Under the pieces are notes generated by a model, which saw only the letters and a list, made by a program, of their open reading frames with translations, was not told the DNA's origin and searched no databases. Shown here piece by piece: positions 11,085 through 22,900 of a DNA stretch of 64,000 bases (position 1 is the first letter of the stretch; every line of letters begins with the position of its first letter). The DNA comes from Luidia sarsii (Eukaryota > Echinodermata > Asteroidea > Paxillosida > Luidiidae), in contig OX465105.1 in assembly GCA_949987565.1 (NCBI GenBank), positions 18,341,159 to 18,405,158 on the forward strand, written 5' to 3'. Made by a program: the position numbers and the translations under genes.

Positions 11085-11189
11085 TGTACGGACGATTGTC
11101 GAGTCAACAATGTTGAAATCTTTGCAGAAATAAATAAATAAGAATTCAATTTACTAATATGTGTAAATAAAAAGGAACGCAAGGATCTC

Positions 11190-11261
11190 TGCCGTGACCA
11201 GGATTCGAACCTGGGTTATTGCGACCACAACGCAATGTCCTAACCACTAGACGATCACGGC
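11190..11261 (-). tRNA. tRNA-His (GTG), outermost intact copy of minus-strand arm
   Basis: Identical cloverleaf; last intact gene before the degenerate right edge. Confidence 0.97.
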
Positions 11262-11366
11262 TATGCGATGATTTTATAAGTCAACAGTGTTAAAATCTTT
11301 GCCGACAGAAACATCGAATCAGTTATAATGTGTATTAATAAAAATCTTAAAAACAAAATAATTATA

Positions 11367-11438
11367 TGCCGTGATGACCAGGATTCGAACCTGGGTTAAT
11401 GCGATCACAACGTAATGTCCTAACCACTAGACGATCAA
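11367..11438 (-). pseudogene. tRNA-His pseudogene at the right edge of the array
   Basis: The 5' end of the tRNA is missing (the plus strand reads CGATCAAAA where CGATCACGGC is expected). The acceptor 3' side has a 3-base insertion, and there are changes in the anticodon stem. GTG is retained. Confidence 0.85.
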
Positions 11439-11439
11439 A

Positions 11440-12007
11440 ATTCAACAATGTTAAAATCTTTGCAGACAGAAATAAATAAACATTTAAATTATAAAATTGG
11501 TGTTTGATTCGCACACCCACTGTGCACCAACCAATTCGCCCCTCCGTTCACTTTCTGAACATCGTAGTTTTTTTTATCCAACATGCAATGGTTTTCTAGC
11601 CTCTTTGAAATGCCAAACTTTAATGACCGAGTAGATGTCACCAGTCATCAAATTGCACATCAATACCTGGCTGTCTTCACCTATGGGTTTCCGGCCTAAG
11701 CAAAGGCCATCTCTCCCCCTCCGTACCCCCTTCCGGAGAGTGATAACGTCAGAGGTCAGAGTTCAGATCAAACCGGAAATTACCCTCGCCGATTGAAACA
11801 AGGAGCAGTGTGGCCTTTCCCCAGCGCTGGCCGAGGCTCAGGCCCAGGCTATGGGCCCACATGCTTACATCATTTTTGTTTTAACTGCAAGGCTTGGAAA
11901 AGGCAGCCGCCTCTTGCCCCGTTTTTGGAGAAGATACATGTGTACATGCTCCACCCTGAAGGAAACTCACAGTTTTTACATTTAAGTAATTCAGAAAAAA
12001 TGTTGTA
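11440..12007. other. Right flank of the tRNA array, no gene seen
   Basis: Unique-looking sequence. A 71-codon open frame at 11793-12008 has no recognisable domain or splice context. Confidence 0.4.
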
Positions 12008-12355
12008 AATGAAGTAAATACAAAAAAACTGTTGCAAACTGATCACTGACTAAAATGACCTGCAATACATGAATCTCAAAAGTTAGAGGGCCTGACGTTA
12101 CGATCCTAGCAAGACCTTTCTCAAAGGCATACTCTTTGTTGTAAACTGCTCACTAGACTGAAATGACCTGCAATACATAAATCCAAAAGTTGGAAGGCCT
12201 GACGTTTCGATCCTAGCATGACCTTTCTCAAAGGCGCCTTTGTTGTAAACTGCTCACTGACTAAAATGACCTGCAATACATAAATCTCCAAAAATAGACG
12301 GCCTGCCTTTGCCTTTGAAAAAGGTCCTGAAATAGGATCGAAACGTCAGACCCTC
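12008..12355. repeat. Three consecutive copies of fold-back repeat FB
   Basis: The block TGTTGCAAACTGATCACTGA...GGCCTGACGTTTCGATCC is repeated at about 12030, 12135 and 12245, then closes with an inverted copy (GGATCGAAACGTCAGACCCT). Confidence 0.8.
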
Positions 12356-12941
12356 TAATAACTGTTTTTAACTTCAACAAGCAACCCCCAACCTTTAGTT
12401 TTCATCCTTTGTATATCATGCAGAGATTCATTTGGAGCCGGAATCTTGGGCAAGAGGGCCCTCGTTTTTCACACTAGTGCGTGGGTGAATGCATGGCAAG
12501 ATATTACAGCATGCATGGCAAGATATTACAGATTGCTTCCTGAATAGAAAAGGTGGACTTTTAAAATGTCAACCAAAGGTTAAACGGGACAATCAGTTCC
12601 TGAACTTCGTAAGTACAGGCATTGGTTCTGCACCGGATATTATTTCCTTTTCCCGACCGCCTCCAAAAATAAAGTGAAATGGATATTGGAAATGCCACTG
12701 GGGCAAAAGAGTGGCTCTCAGAATCTCGCACTCCGCGTGGATTGATGAAATTAAAGGAGAAATTGTCCCACATAAAGTGTAGATTATTCTTATCCACACT
12801 AAAACATTATTTTGGACTTCAAAAATCAATTTGAAATTCAAAAATGCAAATTTATTATACAGAAATAGACATTGCAAGCCTTTTTTGGTATTAATTGAAA
12901 ACAAATCCGATTGGAAAGTTTGTTATCCGATAGTAGTATTT

Positions 12942-13171
12942 GGCCATTTACGAAATGAAGACTTAGGCTCGGGCTCAGGCTTCGTCTCCGTCTGATAAAA
13001 CCTGAAAATCGAGATTGTCAATAAATAATTGTTTCCGAATTTGAATGTTTGTTGGCTTGATAGGTATACAGGGTATTCCCCAAGAAATTGGGGCCAAAAG
13101 CTTGTTTCATAATCTTATTCTAACGATGAAGATAAATATAACCGAAGCCTAAGCCTTCATTTCGTAAACGG
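12942..13171. mobile_element. MITE-like element of the GCCTAAGCC family
   Basis: The left edge GGCCATTTACGAAATGAAG and the right edge CTTCATTTCGTAAACGGCC are inverted repeats. Internal GGCTCGGGCTCAGGCTTCG and CCGAAGCCTAAGCC also pair. Relatives occur at 39144-39370, 45557-45799, 55770-55888 and 21950-22080. Confidence 0.65.
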
Positions 13172-14484
13172 CCTGTGTTCCATCCTGCGCGTGATAACTT
13201 CTTTGGAACGCGGTAAACCTCGAGAAAGCTCGCCTTAAGAGCACTCCAAGAAGTTGAAGTTGGAGAACTCGAAGGAAGTGAGCGTCAAAGGTTTGTTGAA
13301 AACTGTTGCGCCACTAGCAGAAGGCGTGTCAATATGTGTCCAACGCGTCCATATGCAAACAGCTCGTTGACATTGGCTGGCGCCTTTCCTGGTGTAAATC
13401 CGTCCAGGTTACCCGAACAGCAGGATAACTGATACCTGTATTCCAAGGCAGATAAAAACAATGGTTTGTTGACATCCTGCGAAACGCCAAATCATCTCGG
13501 ATTCACAATGCTTCCCTGGCAGATTGAAAGAGCCAGTCATGGTACTTTTTTTCTGTTTTCCCCGTTCTCTACCTGGTCAAATTCTTCTACACCGCAGGGG
13601 AAAACAACAGTCCCGTCCCTGGTCAGAGATGCAACCAATATCCATGCATGTGGAGAAAGGAGGAAATTCATATAGAAGTTGGAGTTTACCCAGAATAGCA
13701 GTTTTTTTGCGTGGCTCATTCCAAGCTTGAGAGTTGATTTTTTCGTATGACGCCGCAGTATTTTGTAACGTTTTGTTTTGGTTATGCTACGCTTTGTTTT
13801 GATTTGTTTCGTTTTGCGGTTTATAGTTGACTCAACTCTTTCTCCCATCCTTGTACTTTTTTTGGAACGTGTGCCAAAGAACAAAAAGACTGAACACAGT
13901 CAGAATTGGACAGAGCAACACACGACGCTGATCAAAGAGTTGCAGAGATATCACCAAGCGAGATATCACCAGTGCTGGGTGTCGTACTGTAGGAGTTTCC
14001 AGTCCGTTGACACGTCCAGCATAGGAACGTCAAGGATTGATACGAAGGATAGAAACTTTCAAGAGTAAACCATGAGACTATACCAGCAAGGAAATGTGGT
14101 GACCGTGAACAAAGGTAGAATTTAGCTTCACTTCACCTTTTCTTTGTTCTTTTGTTATATCTCTGAATAAAGCGTATAATAAAAGTGATTGTTTTATTTG
14201 AACCGAACAAAAGAAAAGCTGACTATGAAATTTTAGAAGAAGAAGAAGAAGAAGAAGAAGAAGACTTTTTGACTTTTCAAAAGGAAAACTTTTTCATTCC
14301 TTTGAAAATAACCGAAAAAACAAACCAAAACAAATAAACAATGATTATTTACAAGTATAAGCCTTGAAAATAATAAATTAAAATAATAAATGAATACAAC
14401 CAAATTAAGCAATAAACATAGATGAAAATAATAAGTATAATAGCGAAACATATATGAGAGGTGTTTTGTAATACAAAACAAAGT
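13172..14484. other. No supported gene
   Basis: Includes a (GAA)n run at 14236-14262. Open frames at 13466-13884 and 13778-14068 overlap on both strands and show no protein-family signature. Confidence 0.4.
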
Positions 14485-14680
14485 CTCAAAATTTAGTGGG
14501 CCTAACGTTTCGATCCTAGCAGGACCTTTCTCAAAGGTTTCGATCCTTTATAGCAGGACCTTTCTCTGCCTTTGAGAAAAGGTCCTGCTAGGACAAAAAC
14601 GTCAGGCCCATTAAATTTTGAGATTTGCATTTTGGTAATTTTAGTCAGTAAGCAGTTGGCAACATTTTTGTATACCACAA
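14485..14680. repeat. Copy of dispersed fold-back repeat FB, palindromic
   Basis: CCTAACGTTTCGATCCTAGC at the left and AAAACGTCAGGCCC at the right form a hairpin, with the TTTTAGTCAGTAAGCAGTTG tail. Confidence 0.8.
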
Positions 14681-15755
14681 AACAAAGTCAGTTAAAAGGG
14701 AGTTGTCAAAGTATAGTTATCGAAAATAAACCGGTGACGGATCTCTCCAGGAGCAGAGGTATAACAGTAACACCATAAATGTGCCTATGGCTTACCGCCA
14801 TGGAAAATAAATAACATTGTACTAGTCGTCGGCTTATACGGGCCTAATTGACTCCATCTTAACGCACACTCGAAATCATTCTCAAAGATATTATAAGAGA
14901 CAGCATTGGGGGTTTGGGGGTTAACGCACACAGTCTTCGGCTTGGAAGTACCGGAAAAAGACTACCCGAGCACCTAGACCTATAATTATACTCAATTCAG
15001 TAGCATGCGCTTTACAGTCAGCTTCCTGTATTAGCTTGACGACTACTTGCCTTACACACATAACAAGGGCGTAGACTAGATGAGTGCGGTACCCATAGCA
15101 TGGTTGCACACAGTGGGTGCACACAGTAGCCAGTATAGTTGACAACGCAGCAGACAGGCAGTGAACTCTGAGGCAGTCGGACAATACCCTAAATGAAGTG
15201 ACGCCGGACAGTTCCCGCTCTGCGTGACAATAGAGAAGTATAGCAACTTACAGCAGCCGTTCATGTGGACGCGACGCCAGAATGACCGAGTCTTTGAAAG
15301 GTACGGCTTTTCAAGAATTCGTTGGGAAAACTGTTGCGGGGTAAAACAAAAACTGTGGGGGATCTCCGATGTCTGATACGTGAATGTACTAGTGGTCAGG
15401 ACTTTGTGTGGAGACACCTTAAGTGTGCGCACTTTTGGCCTTTCCAAACTCACATTATTTCATAACGACTATGCAGATAGATAGATAGATGGGAGGTATG
15501 AGGTTTTTAGGGGTGAAGGTATTAGTTATAATCACTGACAGAGACATGGTATGTGTAAATAACGATTGAATACAATATAACTTTGATTTTCGAGTTCATA
15601 TTTAGGCTTTCATTCGTCGGGGAATTACTGCTACAGCACTGCCAGTTATACAGTCATTGCCACTTTTCACTAGTTATGGAGTTAGATTAATCGTCGTTCA
15701 ATGTATTTGGTGTATTACTGGTGATTATGATTGGACGTCTAGTTATTGGAGATTT
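14681..15755. other. No supported gene
   Basis: Minus-strand frames of 87 and 125 codons (14921-15453) overlap each other in different frames. Neither has a start context, splice partner or motif that I can recognise. Confidence 0.4.
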
Positions 15756-16006
15756 GTGAGCCGGCACAGCATAATGAAGAATAACCCCAATTTTGAGATT
15801 TTGAGGTTTTCTAATGATGTGAAAGAGTATACCATTAGCTTTCAAATGACATCAAAATATAATATCCTTTATTACTCAAAATTTCCGAAAATACAAATAA
15901 AAGAAAATTGATTTGTAGTCGAATTGTGAAGATACTGTAACTTCAGGCGTTGTTTACTAAAAAAATGTTTTGGTGGGATATTCCTCATGTCGTTGTGCCG
16001 GGTCAC
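15756..16006. mobile_element. 251-bp MITE of the GTGACCCGGCACA family
   Basis: The ends are inverted (GTGAGCCGGCACA and TGTGCCGGGTCAC). The flanks repeat ATTT at 15752-15755 and 16007-16010. Full-length relatives are at 21436-21683 and 35041-35291, a truncated one at 18270. Confidence 0.8.
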
Positions 16007-16439
16007 ATTTGTTTTAGAGCATGGGATAATATCACGTTTAGGAACAATCAGTGTTTTGCCGATGAGTGGAACCGGATTCGTAGGATTTTGGCAATCGGGT
16101 AACCTTGACAATGTCCTGTGATAACACACTCGCCGTGCGTGTGCATGGATGTCATAAGCACCGTGAGGTCTTGAAATCAGGACGTACGTTGTGTACCAGC
16201 GGGTTTCCTGGGCAGTAGCTGTGCTAGAGAAACCGCAAGCATTATGGCGTAAACCATCTTTGGAGTAATTCCCACTACACGGTTTACCAAACAGGCTAGA
16301 AGTCCCTGTCTATCTCTCTTCTCCCTTTTCTCCCCCTATCTCTCTGTCTCCCCTTCGTCAGCTCTTTTCAGAGCTGCCTCACTCAATCTCACAAAGAGAT
16401 CGCCATGGTATAGCCGCAAACCTTACATTCTCATTTTGG

Positions 16440-16835
16440 TACAGTAGTCACGAGCTAACGGCTTCAATAGACTCGATCGTGTGTCAACTGAAGTCATAGC
16501 CTATGTCTATGGGAATTTGAGAGTAGTGACAAGCGAGCGGCTTCCATAGCCTCGTGTATGAACTGAAATCATAGCCAAACACACAAGTCTATGGGGATTT
16601 GCCAGTAGCCACTCGCTAGTGGCTTCCATAGACTCGTGTGTAATCGGAAGCCGTAGCCTAACATACACGTCTATAGGGATTTGCCAGTAGTCACTAGCTA
16701 GCTAGCGGCTTCAATAGACTCGTGTGTAAACTGAAGCCATAGCCTAAACACACATGTCTATGGGGATTTTCCAGAAGCCACTCGTTAGTGGCTTCCATAG
16801 ACGTACCCCTGTGTAAACTGAATACATAGCCAATG
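16440..16835. repeat. Minisatellite with self-complementary unit, about 85 bp
   Basis: Repeats of AGCGGCTTCAATAGACTCGT, a TGAAGCCATAGCC block and CTATGGGGATTTGCCAGTAG. The same unit forms a second array at 47090-47570. Confidence 0.8.
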
Positions 16836-17334
16836 AACTTGGACCTTTCTGTGCCCTTTCTTATGAGCGAGGTGCTGACAGGATACGTCGAAGAATGAGT
16901 TAGGGCATTGTTTCGTAACCAAGCAGTTTGCAACATGTTTTGGCACCACCCTGTTGCATGAGCGATATAATGCTAGAATTCTCAGAAGAGATCCGATGTA
17001 AAGTGCAAACGACAGATTTGGAAAGGTCACTACAAGACATGACCTTTGATTGCCTTTAACCTTAAATCAGTGAGGAGCTATAATGGGCAGCGTTACGACC
17101 ATTGGCATAGCGGGCCTGTAATTACGGTTTAGTTTGAAAAGTTATACCGGTATGTGTAAAATGGCACACCCCAGACAGTTTGAAATTCATAAAGCTAAAG
17201 GAAGCTTAAAGAAGAGCAAGGGTGTTGCAGCACTGCTCTGATTATCGTGTTCAAACGATACTGCACCTGTGACCTGTGATCCGTTTTTGGACCTATGACG
17301 AGGGACCTATTAGTTGACCCTTTACTTACCCAAA
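16836..17334. other. No supported gene
   Basis: Unique-looking sequence without recognisable coding or RNA features. Confidence 0.35.
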
Positions 17335-17520
17335 GGGGTGATATGGTCTTTCTCCCCTCTCTCTGCCCCCTCTCTCTCTGCCTCTCTCTACCCCCCCTCC
17401 CTCTCTATCTCACTCTCCCCTCTCTCCCTCTCGCACTCCTCCCCTCTTCCTCTCTAACTCCCCCCTCTCTCCACCTCTACCCCCTCTCTCTTTTTCTCTA
17501 TCTCTTCTCTCTCTACACCA

Positions 17521-17613
<93 letters not shown>

Positions 17614-17650
17614 TCTCCATCGCCCCCTCTCTCTCCCTCTCTCTCGGTCG
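17335..17650. repeat. (CT)n microsatellite with pyrimidine-rich flank
   Basis: A nearly pure CT run at 17520-17610 inside imperfect CTCTCCC sequence; the long Leu/Ser and Arg/Glu open frames here are products of the repeat. Confidence 0.95.
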
Positions 17651-18160
17651 GAAATCTGACAAAGTTTTGCCACGGGTATAAGTCATAATCTGGATTGTGT
17701 GTCATCGTCAGTGCAGGTTGTGACTCATACCACTCTGCTCGCAACATTACCCCCCCCAAAAAAAAAAATCAAAAAAAAAAATCGATATATTTTGAACTCC
17801 ATTACCCTCCTTAAAATAGCGCAGTCAGGAATCGCAGGTTCTTGCGCTATCTCGCGAATCGTTGGAGATTTACTAACGGCCCATGGTGAGCGGCTTGATT
17901 CAATCCTAGCCGTGTGCTTATCGTGCATGGTTGCATGGTGATGGTGGGTGCTACGTCAGGGATTAGACAGCCGGACAGCCGCGCGAAGGACGCCGCTGTT
18001 TGGGTCAGTTCCTTGCTGTGGAGGAAACAGGAAGTTGGCCTTGCGCTCAATAGACAGGAAAGACAGCCTGCGCACAGCATGCACTGCGTACGCAGTGTAG
18101 CATTCCCCACGGGAATCCTCATCACTCACATGACAGGCCTACAAGCTACTTGCAAAATAC
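17651..18160. other. No supported gene
   Basis: Open frames on both strands overlap (17699-18195) without motifs; short C and A runs at 17750-17780. Confidence 0.35.
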
Positions 18161-18990
18161 TAATTACAAAGCGATTTATATGTATAATTATGTGATGTGT
18201 ACGGTTACAATGTGTTTTGTATTGTTACAACGTGATTGGGGTTACAATGCGATTTTTAGGGTTACAATTGTGACCCGGCACAACGACATGAGGAATATCC
18301 CACCAAAACACTTTTTGAGTAAACAACGCCTGAAGTTAAAGTATCTTCACAATACGATTACAAATAATTTTATTTATTTTGTATTTTCTGAAATTTTAAA
18401 TATTAGAGGATATTATATTTTGATAACATTTGAAAGCTAATGGTATACTATTTCACATCATTAGAAAATCTCAAAATCTCAAAAGTGGGGTTATTCCTCA
18501 TGATTTGGAGGGTTACAGTGTGATTGGTAGGGTTACAATGTGATTTGTAGGGTTACAATTAATGTGATTGGTAGGTTTATATGTGAGGTTACAATGTTAT
18601 TGGTAGGTTTATATGTGATTTTTAGGGTTACAATGTGATCGGTAGGGTAACAATGTGATTTGTAGTGTTTCAATGCGATTGGTAGGTTTACAATGTGATC
18701 GGTAGGGTAACAATGTGATTGGTAGTGTTTCAATGCGATTGGTAGGTTTATAATGTGATCGGTAGGGTAACAATGTGATTTGTAGGGTTACAAAAATGTG
18801 ATCGGTAGGGTTACAATACTATTGGTAGATTTATAATTATGTGATTTGTAAGGTTACAAAGCTATTGGTAGGTTTGTGATTTGTTGGGTTACAAAGCTAT
18901 CGATCGGCAGGTTTATATGTGATTTGTAGGGTTACAATGCGATCGGTAGGGTTTCAATACGATCGGTAGGGTAACAATGTAATTTGCAGG
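18161..18990. repeat. Minisatellite of about 20 bp, interrupted by a MITE
   Basis: Tandem GGTTACAATGTGATTGGTAG units with many variants, on both sides of the element at 18270-18505. Confidence 0.85.
18270..18505. mobile_element. Truncated MITE of the GTGACCCGGCACA family
   Basis: The left end GTGACCCGGCACAACGACAT is intact; the right terminal repeat is missing, with minisatellite sequence starting instead. Confidence 0.75.
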
Positions 18991-19782
18991 CTGTTTGTTA
19001 CAATCGATTCAAATTATCAAAGCTTCCTTAGTACAGCAGATTTCCCTTCCCCAACCCCCTCCACCCCTCTCACCCCTAAGACAGTGTCTGCGCCCCAAGA
19101 CCCATAAGTGAAACGCCCTCATTGGAAAATGAACCATGTCCTGTTTTCATAGCAACACTTTCCTGTGTCTGACTTATCTACGGATCCCTCGAGGAGACAT
19201 CTATTTTGTTGTTTTGCACCGAACGTGATTTAATATAAATGTAATTGGCAAGCAGGGGCAGCACTGTAATAATATTATGTTACGCCAATAAAAAGTTGGG
19301 GAAGGTTCCCTTTGATACGTTTGGTTTTATCAGACAGGTTGATAGTTTTTGGTTGATTTTGAAGGGCGTAGGGATAAGGTTGGTTTTGTCTGACTGTGAC
19401 AGTGAACCCTGGATCCTGTTTTCACGTACCGGGCTCTTCTACCTCAGCTATATCTTTCCCTTAGGTGGGGCATTCACAAATTTTCAGCTACTAGTTGCTA
19501 ACCCGCCTACAGTAGATCGGAAATGATCGATCACGCTGCTTTCAAATTTAAACAAGAAGAAGACGGTATTAAATACAGTAATACAAGGACGAGGCTAAGG
19601 GCTAATTTCTACTGGACGCGAAACCAAGGTATGTGGTTGAACGTACCAGCATTGTATCACCTGAGCTACCCATTCCCTAGGTGTAATATCGCAAAGCTCA
19701 ATATCCATCAATATCCATTGAAAGAGGGTGTGTTTTACTGTAACAGTGCATTATTTTGTCGAGTAATCCACGTTTTGTGTAT
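18991..19782. other. No supported gene; tRNA-like SINE fragment near 19610-19680
   Basis: The segment with GAACGTACCAGCATTGTATC and ACCTGAGCTACCCA resembles the reverse complement of the tRNA-derived repeat at 40536. The rest is unassigned. An upstream exon of the DCST2-like gene could lie here or in the adjoining gap. Confidence 0.35.
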
Positions 19783-19982
19783 NNNNNNNNNNNNNNNNNN
19801 NNNNNNNNNNNNNNNNNNNNNNNNNNNNNNNNNNNNNNNNNNNNNNNNNNNNNNNNNNNNNNNNNNNNNNNNNNNNNNNNNNNNNNNNNNNNNNNNNNNN
19901 NNNNNNNNNNNNNNNNNNNNNNNNNNNNNNNNNNNNNNNNNNNNNNNNNNNNNNNNNNNNNNNNNNNNNNNNNNNNNNNNNN
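19783..19982. other. Assembly gap (200 N)
   Basis: Run of N. It removes the 5' part of a coding exon, because the open, spliceable sequence of the DCST2-like gene starts right after it. Confidence 1.
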
Positions 19983-22900
19983 GCAGCTGAAGAGACGGAA
20001 CCAGTCCCTCCACGCCGAAGAAACGACTGAGCACAAACGACACGCGGGTGAGTGGGATTGGTCCAATTCAAATGGTCATACTCAAAATGCTGCTTTATTG
20101 TTTCGATGTAAGGCTTCGGTAAAGACGTGGCAGAAAATCCACACATTGATGCCGAACCAGTCTACCTCTCACACACCTTTCAGCAGGGCGCCGCCATCTT
20201 GTATCTCTTCCTATTTTTACGTGTGAGGGCGGGCTTCTCTTATCCACTCTCTCCCGCTCATAGGAATGCCTAAAAGTTGTTACCAACTGGCCACTGCCTT
20301 AACCGCACACCCAACAAATCACGAACAACCTTAACAGCCTAATGTTTCGATCTGAGTAGAAGCTTTCTCGAAGGCAAAGCTTTGAGAGAGTTCTTGGTAG
20401 GATTCTGCCTTTGCGAATGGTCCTGCTACAGGCCAGGCTCGAAACGACATGCGCCCTCTTAAAATTTGATATCTGTATTTCATCTTGGTTTCTTTAGAAG
20501 TTCCACTTACTGACAGTTGTTCGTAGAAGACGATGCGTATTTGAAGAATGAGTTTCGTTGGAATTGACGAGGAATCGTTTACTTGGATGTTTGTTGATGT
20601 TGAGCAGGCAAGAAGGTGCATCGATCTGCCAGCAGCGCCGGAATCCTGTCCGATTCCTCGGGCCCGGGTCATCTCAGGGTCACGGAGCGGCCGCAGTTCC
20701 TGACCCCGCAGCCGACGCGTCGCAAGTTCAACCTGGTGGCCCGCAGTCCCTCCTCGGCCGGTGAGGGCGGGTCGGGACCCGTGGCCCGCCTGGCCCTCAA
20801 GAACAAACGCTCGCTGTCGTCGGCCTCCCCCTCATCACCGTCTCCTCCCCCTCCTCACCATCACAACCACAACCACCACCATCACCACCACCACCATCAC
20901 GCGTCGCCGCCTCTGCCTCACACCAGCCCGGACTCGGGGCACGGCAGCGACGCTTCCCCGCACTTCCCCGCCGTCTCCCCGTCCCCCCAGCTCACCCCCG
21001 TGAGCCCGCTAGCTGCCCCGGCCTTCGCCAAGCGGATGGCGTCGCAGGCCAGCTCCGACTCCGGTCACCATTCCGCGGATGCCTCCCCTGCCTCGTCCCC
21101 TTCCTCGACCAGCCCCGTCTCGCGGCCTCAACCTCGGGCTCGACCACCCCGGCTACCCCGGTCAGCCCCCTGGCAGCGCCGGCCTTCGCACGGCAGAGCG
21201 CCCGCCAGGCGGCCCCGCCCGTGCCCGCCAAAGCCCTGGCCACACCGGGAGCCGGAGGTCGCAAGCCGGAGCTGAAAGGCTTGGACGCCATGAGGCGCCA
21301 GTGGACGACGCCAGAGAAATCCCACCAGGCTCTCAGCGCAGAAGGTAAACCAGACTAGTCCACCAACGGTCGAGTTGACCGTCAGTATAACAGTTGATCT
21401 CATAGTTGTACCACGATGTTTTAATGTGTCTAAATGTGACCCGGCACAACGACATGAGGAATATCCCACCAAAACTTTTTTTGAGTAAACAACGCCTGAA
21501 GTTCTAGTATCTTCACAATTCGATTACAAATCAATTTTCTTTTATTTGTATTTTCTGAAATTTTAAGTATTAGAGGATATTATATTTTGATATCATTTGA
21601 AAGCTAATGGTATACACTTTCACATCATAAGAAAACCTCAAAATCTCAAAAGTGGGGTATCCTCATATGCTGTGCCGGGTCACAAATGCGGTTGATCGAC
21701 AAGGACCGCCATCTGATACCTAGGCCCTTTTCCAAAAACCATCGTCCATCTCAAAAGTTAGGAGACCTGACGTTTCGATCCTCGCAGGACCTTTCTCAAA
21801 GGCAAAGTTCCTTTTAAAGTACAAGCCATGAAAACGGGAGACCATTGACTCCGTTGTTTTGTAATGTAACGCTTCCTTTTTGACAAAGAATCCAAAGCTT
21901 CAACTTCAACGAAGCACTCCAAACTATGATGTCAGCTTTTCGGATAAGAGACAAAGTCGGAGCCGAAGCCTAAGCCGGGTTTTAGGGGATAAGGTCCTGG
22001 CTCAGGCTTCAGGTTCAGCTTCGTCTATGTTATCCAAAAACAAAGATTCGGGTTCTTTGCTTAAGCCTAAGCTAGGGAGATTAAAATGAACTAGCCTATC
22101 ACACAAGCGCTTCCACCTCAACTCATAGATCAATTTTGTACGATATCTCTTCCTGATTTAATATATCAAGGAAACCTCATTATTTTGTGTCGGTGATAAT
22201 GTGATTCACTGAGGGTTTCGCAATGAACGATGTAAAGCCATCTTATGTCATGATGTTTGCGTCGAGGAGAATGTAATTCAATGAGGGTTTTTTGCCCTTG
22301 CTCGACGTGGTAAACACTGACGAGTGCTCAGTGCTTTGCCCGGTGCCTGATAACAATATTTCAGGCAGCTCGGGCGGGATTCGAATTTCGAACCCGCGAT
22401 TCCCGAATTCTAGTACAGACGTCTTAACCACTGGAACACCGAGCTGGTCGAGGTCGTGTGGTGGATTCGAATAATGTCAAGCCACTAGGAATTCGATCTC
22501 GTCTTCAGCTCGCATTCACGAGGCACTTTTTCGATTTATCATTCCTCATTTCTCATTCCTCATTTATCATTCCTCATTTATCATTCCTCATTCCTCATTT
22601 CTCATTCCTCATTTCTCATTCCTCATTTCTCATTCCTCATTCCTCATTCCTCATTCCTCATTCCTCATTTCTCATTCCTCATTCCTCATTCCTCATTCCT
22701 CATTCTTCATTCCTCATTCCTCATTCCTCATTTCTCATTCCTCATTTCTCATTCCTCAGCCATGGCTCGTCACCGAGCCACCAGCACCCCGGGAAACATC
22801 CCACGGCGGGTCAGTCGCGGGGGCTCGGTCAGCAAGTCCAAGCAGAGGCAGACGGCGACCAGGCCGGCAGCCTCACGACAACTCCTAGCCGCGGCCGTGG

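Noticed and set aside
17295..17760. Leu/Ser-rich and Arg/Glu-rich frames of about 100-130 codons
   Set aside because: Produced by the CT microsatellite on both strands.
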